This document shows, one piece after another, positions 48,003 to 58,527 of a DNA stretch of 64,000 nt (the first letter of the stretch is position 1; the number at the start of each line of letters is the position of its first letter). Location of the stretch: the NCBI RefSeq assembly GCF_022581195.2, contig NC_061467.1, forward strand, positions 3,472,001 through 3,536,000. The letters run 5' to 3'. The DNA is from Helicoverpa zea (taxonomy: Eukaryota; Arthropoda; Insecta; Lepidoptera; Noctuidae). The position numbers and the translations under genes were made by a program. Below the pieces are notes generated by a model, which saw nothing but the letters and a program-made list of their open reading frames with translations, made no database searches and was not told where the DNA came from.

Positions 48003-48327
48003 TCATCCCACCTCATCGAGGAAATTTCTAAACTCAAAAAAAGAAAACTAAATACGTAAATTAAAAAGATGTACCTATTAAAATGTATTTATGCAAAAAC
48101 TCAATTTAAAATGTAATGAGGTTTAAAATCGACCACAAAACAATAAAAAAAAATAATTTCATCCCACTTCATCGAGGAAATTACTAAACGCATAAAAACA
48201 AAATGACGCGCACATATGAGTATCAAATTAAAAAGAAGTACCTACGTATTGAAGTTCATTTATTTGAAAACTCAGTTTAAAAATAAAACGAGGTTAAAAT
48301 CGATGTAAAAACAATAATAAAAATTAC
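48003..48327. repeat. two tandem units of about 156-169 bp
   Basis: Each unit starts TCATCCCAC[CT]TCATCGAGG, passes AAATTAAAAAGA.GTACCTA and AAACTCA.TTTAAAA, and ends in AAAACAATAA. The second unit carries a small insertion with ACGCGCACATATGAG. The copies are clearly diverged, so the duplication is not recent. Confidence 0.75.
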
Positions 48328-49249
48328 CTGATTAATTTACTAATAATTTTAAGCAGTATTTTATTTGTTTAATATGTATTTGTTTGAAAAGTCTTATCAA
48401 GATTGTCACAAATTTTTGATTGTCACACGATGTTCTAAATTCAAATCACTTTGCCGCTCTAGACGATAAAAACGGCTTTTGCGCTCAGTTATCAAAGGGT
48501 AATAAAAGTACTTTTTCCGAGATGGTGCGATGAAAATCTTTTTTTTTTAATGTATCAAAGCACCTTAACAAATAATCCTTCTTGGAAATCGAGTAAATAA
48601 ACCCGTATTCTCTGTGGTAACTCGAAAATTCGTAGTCGGAACGGGTGTCCAAATCGCATAGAACGTTGAGACCTTCGCTTCAATAGGAATGACGTTAGCA
48701 TGCATGAACAGTCTTGGCTCCCAACTGGAACGAATCATGTAAAATGCCTATTTCCATATCGGATTTGTGTCGTTTGTTGTCAAAGTATTGCGAAGAGTAT
48801 GTTAAAGATCTTTACAAAACTTAGTAATGTTTAAACTTGTGAAATCAATATAGCTAGGTGCTCAATACATTATAATAGGTACAAAGCGGTGGTAATTTCC
48901 AGTATAGTTATAAGGAAGTCCGCCACAATGAGACAACAGGTCACAGGAAGATGACATGATGATGACAACACCATGTCAACGGATGTGATATAAAAATGTT
49001 TGTGGCGGTATTAATATGGATTAACGAGCTATTAATGATATTTTCGGAACATTCTTGCTGTTATTATATCCGATAATATTACATGTTTTATGAAAAACAT
49101 TTGAACTTGACCTTCATAAATGGTGCTATGTCGAAATGATGCTACAAACCAAAAACATTTTTCTTTGGGTACAGAATAGAATCAAATCAAAATACCTACA
49201 TACATTTTCAGTCTACATCGGCATCGGCTCATAGATATGTACTTTTAGA
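48328..49249. other. AT-rich intergenic DNA
   Basis: No gene is supported. Confidence 0.5.
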
Positions 49250-49675
49250 GCAGACTGCATATTAAACAGTCTGCCAATAGTTGGTCCGATAGTTGAAAAA
49301 AAAAAACGTGAATTTAGTCAAAGTTTTTAGTTGGTCTGACACCTGAATACCTAAATACCTGATCGTTATTGTGTGCGTACTATAGTTCGGCCATTCAGAG
49401 AATGCGTTCCTGACACGTCGCGATTGAACTGACGACGTAATAACATTCATTGATTATTGATATAATAATGTTGTTTTAATGCTCCTCAATTGTTAAAACG
49501 GTAAACAACCAGCAAAAATATTTTTATCGTAACTGCAACGCCATTGCAAAGTTACGTCGTCAGTTCAATCGCGACGTGTCAGGAACGCATTCTCTGAATG
49601 GCCGAACTATACCACTTATTATATTGATTTATGAGCCCGAACAAAGTCGGCCGACTAAAAGTTTTCAATGTGCGG
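49250..49675. mobile_element. MITE with TCGGCCGACTAAAAGTTT ends (copy B), split by another MITE
   Basis: The left part (GCAGACTGCATATTAAACAG to CTGATCGTTATTGTGTGCGT) and right part (CCACTTATTATATTGATTTA to TCGGCCGACTAAAAGTTTTC) align to copy A at 8876-9065 once the 231-bp MITE at 49381-49611 is removed. The joined host site reads GTAC-TA-CCAC, equivalent to copy A's TTAC-TA-AAAT. Non-coding. Confidence 0.65.
49381..49611. mobile_element. 231-bp MITE, perfect 60-bp inverted repeats, TA target
   Basis: The left TATAGTTCGGCCATTCAGAG and the following 40 bp are perfectly inverted at the right end. The TA target plus an element beginning TAGTTCGG is supported by comparison with the uninterrupted copy A of the host repeat. 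The non-inverted centre (ATAATGTTGTTTTAATGCTC and following) is shared with the 968-bp element at 37803. No coding capacity. Confidence 0.93.
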
Positions 49676-50249
49676 GTGCTATAGGGAGCTAACACATTGG
49701 TACATATATTGGTAGGTCCACCTACACCACATAATATTTGAAGCAATGCGAATACTGAACTAACAAGCCAATGAACGGTAATAAAGGAGGAAAGGTTAAT
49801 TTTTCCTTTTTATCCAATACACATATAAAAAATAATAATCAATTACTTACTATGTGCCAGCCGAGGATGTCTATTTTTAACCGTCCTCATAAAAGGAGGA
49901 GAGGTTCTCATTCATGCGCTTGTTTTTTTACTGTATATTCATAACATAATGTAGATAATACTTGCTTGTGTATTCATTCGAATATTGTTTTAAGTTACTA
50001 CTTGACCAAATCACTAAAATATATATTAAAATTTTAATAATATATTTTAAAATTTTACCAATCCTACATTCGTTAAATCAAAACTCATTTATTCAAACTT
50101 GGCTGCGAAACAGCACTTTTCGAACGTCAGAAAAAAATTACATAAGACAGCCCCCAAAACGCCCACCCTTCACCACTTCCTATGTGTTTTTGCTGGGAAG
50201 AAGAAGTGGCGCAACAAACTCCCCAGCAACACATGTCGGTCTGTAGGTT
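49676..50249. other. intergenic DNA with a possible repeat fragment
   Basis: 50145-50235 includes CCCACCCTTCACCACTTCCT and GAAGAAGAAGTGGCGCAACA, which resembles a moth repeat, immediately before the next annotated repeat. No gene is supported. Confidence 0.4.
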
Positions 50250-50441
50250 AAAAAACGTTACGGGTAATCAGAAGCCAGTAAGTCTGACACCAGTCCAACC
50301 AAGGGGTATCGGGTTGCCCGGGTAACTGGGTTGAGGAGGTCAGATAGGCAGTCGCTTCTTGTAAAGCACTGGTACTCAGCTGAATCCGGTTAGACTGGAA
50401 GCCGACCCCAACATGATTGGGAAAAAGGCTCGGAGGATGAC
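50250..50441 (+). repeat. noctuid-type dispersed repeat, best copy
   Basis: Runs from AAAACGTTACGGGTAATCAG through AAGGGGTATCGGGTTGCCCG, GAGGAGGTCAGATAGGCAGT, AAAGCACTGGTACTCAGCTG and GGTTAGACTGGAAGCCGACC to GATTGGGAAAAAGGCTCGG. Other copies: 29005, 32065 and 55441. It is a recurrent repeat of noctuid genomes and supports the moth assignment. Confidence 0.75.
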
Positions 50442-50768
50442 CAATCCTACATTAACCTTCCACTGTCCTAAGGTTGAAAAGCTATTAAGAAATTTGACAG
50501 ATTCAGGTAGGTTGATGTTCTCTCTAATATGATATACAGTCATGGACACATAATTAAAGACATCCCCCGACTCGAAGTGAAATAAATAGTTATGGTACTG
50601 ACATGAGCTTAAGCACGGTATAAACTGTAATGTAATAATTATTAAATCAAACATTACATTGTGTTCTTTAAATTAAGGACAAACAATATTTTCTTTCTTT
50701 AATACTTTAGATATAACGCTTTATGGGAACTGAACACTAACTTTTGTAGCGGATACTTGGCTGGTCAG

Positions 50769-50781
50769 CTAATTAAAGACA
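50769..50781 (+). promoter_or_regulatory. inner direct repeat of Tc1-like end (left), probable transposase-binding site
   Basis: CTAATTAAAGACA repeats the inner half of the terminal repeat (TAATTAAAGACA) in the same orientation, 232 bp inside the left end. This is the layout of IR/DR transposons, where both repeats bind transposase. Binding itself is inferred. Confidence 0.65.
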
Positions 50782-51084
50782 GTAAATGCCTAGTTAAGAA
50801 AAAAAAAACGAAAGATAGAAATAGTCGCCATACTTTTTTTTAAGTGAGTAAAATATTTATGAGAACTCAAATTAGGTAATAATTTAGGTTCCCTTCATTA
50901 ACATTTTTCATTTTAGTCCAATCAATACGCCTTAAACAAAAATTCTGGTAAGTAAAATGTTTTAGGCTTTTTTAAATAAAGTTTTGTCTTGCGGATTCAT
51001 TCATGCCACTTAAACTGTAATAAGGACATGGTAATAAAATTATTATTAAAGATGCCTTGTTAATGGCACTAAAAAGGTTAAGGT

Positions 51085-51924
51085 TTGAGAACAACTGAAA
51101 ACCGACGCCAAGGAAAACTTATCCGCAAACAGACTTCACAGTGGTGTTATAACGAAAATAGAGAACCATTAATATTATTCGGTACTGTTTTTTCGGAGTA
51201 ATTTGATGCTAGAAGGACGAAAATTGTGTCTGCAGAACTTTAAGATAACAGCCGGGTCGGGAAAAACTGTAGTGCATGTGTATCGGAAGATGTTACTTTT
51301 GGAAAAGCACCGCGTGGTGTCCATACTGTAGTTGGCGTTTTCTAGCAAAGGTGAAAGTTGCTCTGAACAAGTATTGAAAATGATTTTTATCTGATAAAAC
51401 AAAGGAATTTGAAGAATTCAAAAAAAAAATGATTTTAGTCACTTCCAAAACATGTGATGGAACCAAAGTACAGCAAGAAAGTTCTCAAACGTAGGAGGCG
51501 AAACTGTTATAGTGTGGGGCTGGTCGCCACTGTTTAGTGTAAGACCCTTCAGAAAGGTATTATTAAAAATAGGCGAATTCAAGTACTATAATTATTCATA
51601 AACAAGCATATCGTTATAAACTAAGCATAATTTACCGGTCATTAGGACTTTCCAAATTAGAAAAGTTCTGAGGAACACTGCAAGAGTAGTGAAAATGACT
51701 CTTTGATCGGGCAACTTATGGCGGTTTTGGTTTGGCCTATTGCAAATCCAATGAAACAAAAACTGGTAAAAGGCGAAAAATAGCATGGCAATAAGTCGCA
51801 CATGGAACATCGATCAATTTTACACAGATTTTAATTAAGCATGGAAGAAAATTCCCTCAGCGACTTCTACAAAACGGACCGCTTGCTCGTTCAGGGATGT
51901 CGTACTGTTATTGAGGTAAAATGA
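51085..51924 (+). pseudogene. Tc1-like transposase, multiply frameshifted
   Basis: Scattered but ordered family blocks are visible on the plus strand: DGTK at 51456-51467, VIVWGWS at 51506-51526 (the usual MVWGCFS), NTARVVK at 51674-51694 (usual H-T-A-R/K-x-V-K), a region at about 51745 where SPDLNPIEN would lie but reads ANPMK, AWKKIPSATSTK at 51839-51874, and CRTVIEVK ending in TGA at 51924. At least two frame changes separate these blocks and stops interrupt them. The Asp of the third catalytic motif is not seen. Confidence 0.82.
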
Positions 51925-52042
51925 AATAAACCAAATATTAATACTTATTGAAATGTTTAACTATAGTGTAGGGAATGTTGTTGTAGAAAGGTAACTCATA
52001 TTTCTCCTACTCCTAACTATTTCTTCCCCTGAGCAAATGGAG

Positions 52043-52055
52043 TGTCTTTAATTAG
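52043..52055 (-). promoter_or_regulatory. inner direct repeat of Tc1-like end (right), probable transposase-binding site
   Basis: TGTCTTTAATTAG is the inverted partner of the left inner repeat, about 235 bp from the right end. A flanking GGCCA word pairs loosely with TGGC beside the left copy. Confidence 0.65.
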
Positions 52056-52280
52056 ATGGCCAGGCTTCGTTATGGATCATACATTCGGATAAAGCGAAAA
52101 AAACCTAGGGGCGGGGGATTATTAAATATAGTCATTAGTTTTAACATTTCCCAATACCCTCTTAAATATTTTAAAATAGAAAAGAAAGTTCCCATGGCAA
52201 TCTCAAAAAAGAAATACAGATGAAATGCCCCAGTAAGTTAAGATTCCAACAGTGTCTTTAATTATGTGTCCATGACTGTA

Positions 52281-53680
52281 TATACGATCATAGTACATAC
52301 AATCAAATTAGGTGCATTAATAAGTCCCACGAGACATATGATTGGAAAGTTTTTCCATGTGAAAGAACAGCTTTTCAGCGTAACGATTTATCATCCTCCG
52401 TTCATTAGCAAGCCGAGGTGCAGACAGAAGTGATTCATTAATACTTTTTTTATTTTTTAGGGGTCTGTAGTAAGATAGGTTAGAGATTTAAAAGGTTGTT
52501 TAGATCTAATCTCATGAAAGAAGCCATTACATAACCAAATGATATAATGGAGAGATGGTAATTTTTAACTCTCGTGTGCTTATAATAATTAAGCATAAGA
52601 GTTTGTTTTATTGATCGTGCTTATCTCAAAACTACTAGAGCGATTTGAAATATAGATGTCGTTAGCCCATTAGGTAGCCCTAACGGGTAAAACCGCGTGC
52701 CTAGGCAAGTAATAAGATAATTTACAATTTAATAACTGCTTCACAAAAAAGGACACATCTTTTAAAACCTACAGAACCAATTAAGCACCATGAACATTTT
52801 TTAACCAACTTTTTCGCAACACACCTTTGTGGACAGGCGAGTGGAAAATTTAGAATTGACCGTAGTAAAGCAAAGCTTGACGTTATGAGTTATTTACAAG
52901 CACTTTGTACGTAACTGTACTGTGCCGGGTACAGAGTGAGGCCATCTCTTTGATTAAAAGTACCTACAGGTTTAAAGCTTCGTAAAATAGAACCTTGTGT
53001 ACTTTGCTCATTTAGTAATACATTGCGTTGCAATGTAGGTGTTTAAGAAATGATAAAATTGTAAATCTAACAAACAAAAGTTTTATATATTTTTTAAAAG
53101 GTTAGGTTTTTTTAATTCTCTGAAATTGGGACCCATTTAAATGTTTTGGGTCTATCAATTTGTTTATTGAGTTCGCCCATCGACAACGATTAACACTAAG
53201 TAAGCTGTACAATAAAATCTGGCTGAAAAAAAGAGACGTGACTTCAGAATTCTTAATAGATTATTAAGAACGGAGACACAACACAACGGAGAATAGAAGA
53301 CCTAAGATTATTTTCTCGATAGTTCCAGAAAAAAATATTAGTAAGTAGATAAGTAAATATAACAGAAAAAAGGGCGAGAAGCAAATAAAGACCGGAAAAC
53401 GCTTCTAACATCAGGGCTTAAGAAACCGTACGTGTAGACATCCGTTCATACGTGGGAATAATACGCAATAACCGGAATATTATTCTGATAAACATTGTTA
53501 TTACTAATTGGCTTTTTGTACGTTTACTTTGTAGGAAAAGACGTAATAGTAAATGTTTTTCTTTGGTCCAGCAGCAAGGAGGTAGAGGATTTATCATGGA
53601 TCTAGGATTCTTATTTGAGATATTATTATGAGCTTGTAGTGTCTTACAAAGTAATATAATTTGCTTAGAATTCTGCCATC
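52281..53680. other. AT-rich intergenic DNA with one repeat fragment
   Basis: 52600-52720 is a shortened minus-strand CCCGCGG-family copy (CTCAAAACTACTAGAGCGAT; ends CGGGTAAAACCGCGTGCCTA). No gene is supported. Confidence 0.5.
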
Positions 53681-53848
53681 TATATACATATATAAAAATG
53701 AAACCCGCTTTCCGTTGTCACGACATATAACATGAAAACGGCTAGACCGATTTGGCTGAAAATTAGAGGGGAGGTAACTTAGATCCGGGAGAAGGTTTTA
53801 GAATAGTTTTTGTCACCATCCGGCTACGGGACGCGGGCGAAAGCTAGT
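53681..53848 (-). repeat. dispersed CCCGCGG-family repeat
   Basis: On the minus strand: ACTAGCTTTCGCCCGCGTCC, a CCGGATGGTGACAAAAACTA block, CAAATCGGTCTAGCCGTTTT and a TATATAT-rich 3' end. Its middle (GGTGACAAAAACT...) matches the copy nested at 17122 closely. Confidence 0.75.
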
Positions 53849-55131
53849 TCTCTTAAAATAGCAGCAGCAATTGAAACATGGGTACTGTTAATAATATATT
53901 TACTGTGTATACCTAAATAAATAGAAACATTTATACAGGTTTTTTTTCAAAAGGGTATCCAACCTTTGCGAGTTAGCTAAACCAATAGCCATTGTACTGA
54001 CCTCCCTACTGTTATACCCTGAAAGCTTATTGTACTGGCTGCATACTGTTATACCTTTCAAATTCAGAACAGAACGAAAAACAAATTCGAAACAAACGAA
54101 CATTTTCAAATTAATTTTTAGAACAAATTCAAATCGTCGAACGGTTTGTTTTTATGACTCGTTTAGTTATATTGTTTCGAACATGGATTTTGGAACGTTA
54201 ATTGATTTGGGCTGTTCCATTTTTGAAAATAAGTGTAATTGATTCTTAATTGTCTCTGAATTTTTCAATAGCAAAAATCTTTAACAATACTTGAATGTTG
54301 AGAATACTTTCCTGAAAAAAAACATGTTTTTTTTTATGAATTTAATTTAATTACTTTCTGTCCGCAATAAATACCGTTCTAGTGCCGTTTAATTACGTTT
54401 CCTCATTTACGCCTTCAACCAAACAAATTAAATACCCTTTCTTGTTCAGAACCAACAAAACAGACCCCAAGTTAATCAAGTAGAAACCAAATCATGTACA
54501 CAGTATTGAATCCTATTGTAATCAAACAAACCGAACAATCAATATAGATCGTTCAAAGTATATGAGACTTTATTTGTTCGCCTTCGCCTTTCATTTTATT
54601 TTGATGGAGTGCAAGTAGCTTGGACCATCTTACCAACCGGAGCCGCCAAGAGCACAAATCTCTAAGCTATATTATCGCGTGGGCACCGAGGCATCATTAG
54701 GTCACGATTGGCTGATCCTATTATGATGCGGTTTTTAGCATAGTAGGTATATAGGTATCAGACTTAACAGAAGGTTTTGCTTTCAGTTTTATTTTTTTGG
54801 AAAAAGTTTTCTATCCATTGACGAACACGAAGATAAACTCGACTTTTAGAATCGCTAGAGGCGAAGACACGGCAATTTCACCTCCAATTTGTTAAATGCT
54901 CTAACACAAGCAGGTACGTAGGTACTGGTAAAAGTGCTAACATGTACTGATCGAGCTCGATTCAATTTCAAAAGTAAACATCGTTCTGCGTTGTGCTAGC
55001 GTCAATGGTGAGGTCGTTTACACAAGAGCAATCATGTGTTGATGTTACTAACAAAGTGTTAAAAACTTTTTGATGAGTAAGCATGATGGTGTGGCAGCGT
55101 TTTTACTCTATCTGTCAAATATTAGTTTAAT
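53849..55131. other. AT-rich intergenic DNA
   Basis: No gene is supported. Confidence 0.5.
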
Positions 55132-55362
55132 TATAGTTCGGCCATTCAGAGAATGCGTTCCTGACACGTCGCGATTGAACTGACGACGTAACTACATTCA
55201 TTGATTATTGATATAATAATGTTGTTTTAATGCTCCTCAATTGTTAAAACGGTAAACAACCAGCAAAAATATTTTTATCGTAACTGCAACGCAAGTAAAT
55301 CGCTGTTAGTATCGTTCAATCGCGACGTGTCAGGAACGCATTCTCTGAATGGCCGAACTATA
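55132..55362. mobile_element. 231-bp MITE, second copy, with a divergent internal block
   Basis: Same length and same ends as 49381-49611 (TATAGTTCGGCCATTCAGAG inverted at the right) and TA-flanked. It is nearly identical to that copy except for about 21 positions after AACTGCAACG (55282-55312), where CCATTGCAAAGTTACGTCGT is replaced by CAAGTAAATCGCTGTTAGTA without change of length. Confidence 0.93.
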
Positions 55363-55440
55363 GCGTTAGTTAATATTTAATAGGTATGAGATGGTAAAAT
55401 TGTTTGACGGCTGTCATTTGAACATCTTACACAGTCGCTA

Positions 55441-55598
55441 CAGTCAGAGTCTGACAACCAATCTTACATAGGGATACTGGGTCACAGCTCGGACCGATAT
55501 CGCTCGCTCCTTGTAAAACACTGGTACCTACTCAGTTACATCCAGTTAGACTGGAAGCCGACCCCATCATAGTAGGATAAAGGCTAGGCAGATGATGG
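55441..55598 (+). repeat. noctuid-type dispersed repeat, shortened copy
   Basis: AGAGTCTGACAACCAATCTT, TCCTTGTAAAACACTGGTAC, AGTTAGACTGGAAGCCGACC and a GGATAAAGGCTAGG tail match the copy at 50250; a segment in the middle is missing or replaced. Confidence 0.7.
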
Positions 55599-56829
55599 TG
55601 GATGTAAAAATCACCACACGTAAGTAAAACATCGACTTTCCTTTGTATCAAAGTAGATTGCAGTATTGCCAATATCATCTTATTGGAGACCCGACCACGG
55701 CAAATAAGTAGTCTAAAGCCAGTAGAAGACACGTTAGTTATCATCCAAGCCGTCAGGCATAGAGTGGGAGGCGCTAATTATGTATACTTTGACCTTTCAC
55801 TTAACGAGGGACAGTTTTCTTTTGTCATACGATACCGTTTTTCTATGAAGAAATCCTTTCACTGTGTCCGAAATTCTATGCCCTGAGGCCAAGCTTTGCA
55901 GGCGTTTGTACAAAACTGACCTGTCTAGGTTTCTTTAACACTGTTTTTTGTTTTTCTTTGCACTATGGAACATTTTTGAATAAAGAATGTACGTGTGGCC
56001 AGTGGTAAATTAAATAAAAACTACGTGTAAAAAAATATTTTTATTACTAGCTATAAACTTCTTCAAAGCACACAATCCCACAACAATATTAGTCTACAGC
56101 AAATCAACGTTTATTAAATTCCACGCGACCACAGACAGAAAATAAAAACAAACAAAGTGTTGCCATGTTTTATAATGAAAATCCGATTCCTTTGTAGTTT
56201 TATAGTTGGCCACACTGTCGTCGCATCGAGACCCGCGTCATACGCATGGCTTGTCAAAAACTATGAAAAATTGAAACGGTGTGAAACAAAAAGATTGTTC
56301 AAAATGTGCAGGATTTTAGGGTGCAGGAGATATTTGCTTAGTTTCAATCGGGTAGCTTGAGGGAAAGCTAGAAAATTTTACTTTATATTATTTTAACTGT
56401 AGATTGCAAGTTTTGTGTTATTTTTTGCAGTTTTATTGGAAAATTCTGAAAAAGTGTGAATGTTAACTTAATGAATTGTTAAATGAACGATCGGTTTATT
56501 TTATGCTATTTTAATTTTATATGTTTTATTAATTTTGAAGCAGTGAGCAAAAGATTTGGTAATTGTTTACTTAATTTCTGCCGATAATATATAGATATTG
56601 TTTAAGGACAAGACAGTGATATGACCTTTTATATCGAATCGATTTAACTTAATATCTAAGCATTAAACAACATATGATATGTGTGAGAATACAAACAGCT
56701 GGTTGTCATTATGTAAATTACTTTTCATTTTTAAATCAAAGAAAATTAAAATTAAATCACTTTTTCTACATTCGCTCGTGTAGTAGGTAGACTATAAGTT
56801 GTACGTCGTCGACATTGAGTCAAAACTTA
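55599..56829. other. AT-rich intergenic DNA
   Basis: No gene is supported. Confidence 0.5.
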
Positions 56830-56988
56830 TCTATACTATTTAAAGACTGAAACCGCTGAACCGATTTTAAAAATACCTTTATTTTTGGGAAGCTTCACTA
56901 TTTCCGCAATGTTCAGCAATGTACTATTGCCTATTTTTCATGCTGGCATGCAGGCCATGCTGGTGATATCGCGGCTAAACAGCTAATA
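56830..56988 (-). repeat. dispersed CCCGCGG-family repeat, diverged
   Basis: GACTGAAACCGCTGAACCGA near the left and GATATCGCGGCTAAACAGCT on the right fit the family's 3' and 5' blocks on the minus strand. The middle contains a local CATGCTGGCATGCAGGCCATG duplication. Confidence 0.5.
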
Positions 56989-58332
56989 TAACTTTTTGAA
57001 AATGTTTTCCAAGTAAAAATAATTCAAGAAAATGCGTAAAAATACCGTAAAACCCATCTTAGCACGATCAACACCTGCAGAAAGAAATAATAGAAGGAAT
57101 CGAAGAGGATTGTACGAACACTTTCCCTAATCCATTGCTGAGAAAAGCGGATAAAATAACAGTTTGTTAAAACAGTGTCAACTCAAACAATGTTTTTTTT
57201 GTTACCATGGTGTTACCTGTGTAAGGACATAATTGAGTATGAAAAAATATTTCAAAATTAATTTACGTATATCACTTAAAAATCCCGCGTTTTCCCCCTA
57301 CTTTAAAAAAGCGGCTTCAGCGAAATGTGAAATGTTATTTTTTAAATCGCTAAAAGAACTGTTTTACCAGTACCAGTCAATCAATACTGACCATGGCAAG
57401 ACATTTCAACTTAATAAATTAATACATTTTGTAAAAGAAAAAAAAATGAATCATAAAACTCTTGAAGCCATAAAACCTAAATGAAAAATAGCTGACAATT
57501 CTCCGCGTAATAATTTACTGAATTAGGTCGCATACAAAACATTAAAATGCTGCTAAGAAAGTAATTAAGGACATTTGTACACGATCTCAGAAATACGAGG
57601 ATTCAATTAATATTTACTAGGAATTTTTCAGTTTTTTTGATATCATATTAATTAGTCACTAAAATAAATACGAATAAGGATTTAGGTATGTATGAAAGTG
57701 GCCATTTACCTATTTAGGTTTGTTAAAACGACAGGTGGATTTTAATGTATATTTCCAGTAATGCTTATTATTATCGTATTTTTATCCATATGCGGAAAGT
57801 TTCCTCGACGAGAGCTTGTACAAAGGCACTTACGAAAAGTTTTTGTTTCATGATCTTTCAAGAAATTCTAAAAATTATAAGGTCCAAGGTAATTTGTATC
57901 AGAAAACAAAAACAGCCCAAGGGTGATCATTAATCTTCACAAAATAAACTCATGCTGATCATTCATTTGAGGCGTTTGAGCAACTTCCATGGAAAAGGAA
58001 GAATGCTGTGTTATGATGTTACTTTATAAAAAACAAAATAGGGGGAATGACACAAGTATATAAAAAATAATATGGTTACAATTGTTTGTTTCTTAACATA
58101 ACGAAGTTCCTCACTTTTTTTTAATAGATGCAATAAGTATACAAGAACACTCAATTTCATGACATGCATGCAAATATGAAAAAGCTTCACATGAAATTTT
58201 TCATACAAAATATTATTTCAATATGACCTTTAAGCATAAAAGACTGGAGTGTGAGTAAATCAAAAGCAATAAAAAATATTGCGAAATGTTCAGAGCGTCA
58301 AATATTAAAAGCCTAGGGTTGGCCGATTGATA
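56989..58332. other. AT-rich intergenic DNA
   Basis: An 83-codon Lys-rich frame (57233-57484 plus) is open but carries no recognisable domain. No gene is supported. Confidence 0.5.
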
Positions 58333-58335
58333 TAA

Positions 58336-58524
58336 GGCTGCGTTCAAACTAAACTGAGTCCGCCGCCGAAAGTCAGCGTCTATGAAAGCGTCTATGCATA
58401 TCTATTACGCACAACGTATCGTCAGTTAGATGTGAACGAAAAAGTGAATATGTATGTAAATACAATAAACTGCGTAACGTTCTCACATTCGGCGGCTGAC
58501 AGTCAGTTTGGTTTGAACACCGCC
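58336..58524. mobile_element. 189-bp Harbinger-type MITE
   Basis: TAA flanks both ends (58333-58335 and 58525-58527). The ends GGCTGCGTTCAAACTAAACT and, inverted, GGCGGTGTTCAAACCAAACT form imperfect inverted repeats; GCCGCCGAA/TTCGGCGGC extends them inward. A TWA target and GG ends fit PIF/Harbinger-type MITEs. Non-coding. Confidence 0.8.
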
Positions 58525-58527
58525 TAA

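Larger units (their letters stand above)
50537..52278 (+). mobile_element. Tc1-like transposon with IR/DR ends, decayed transposase
   Basis: A perfect 26-bp terminal inverted repeat begins CAGTCATGGACACATAATTA and is flanked by TA (50535-50536, 52279-52280). A second, inner inverted pair CTAATTAAAGACA lies at 50769-50781 and 52043-52055, about 230 bp in from each end, giving an IR/DR arrangement. The 1742-bp length is in the usual range for Tc1-like elements. The interior holds a plus-strand transposase pseudogene. Confidence 0.93.

Noticed and set aside
48003..48327. CRISPR-like array
   Set aside because: Only two long diverged tandem units with no spacers, in a eukaryotic context.
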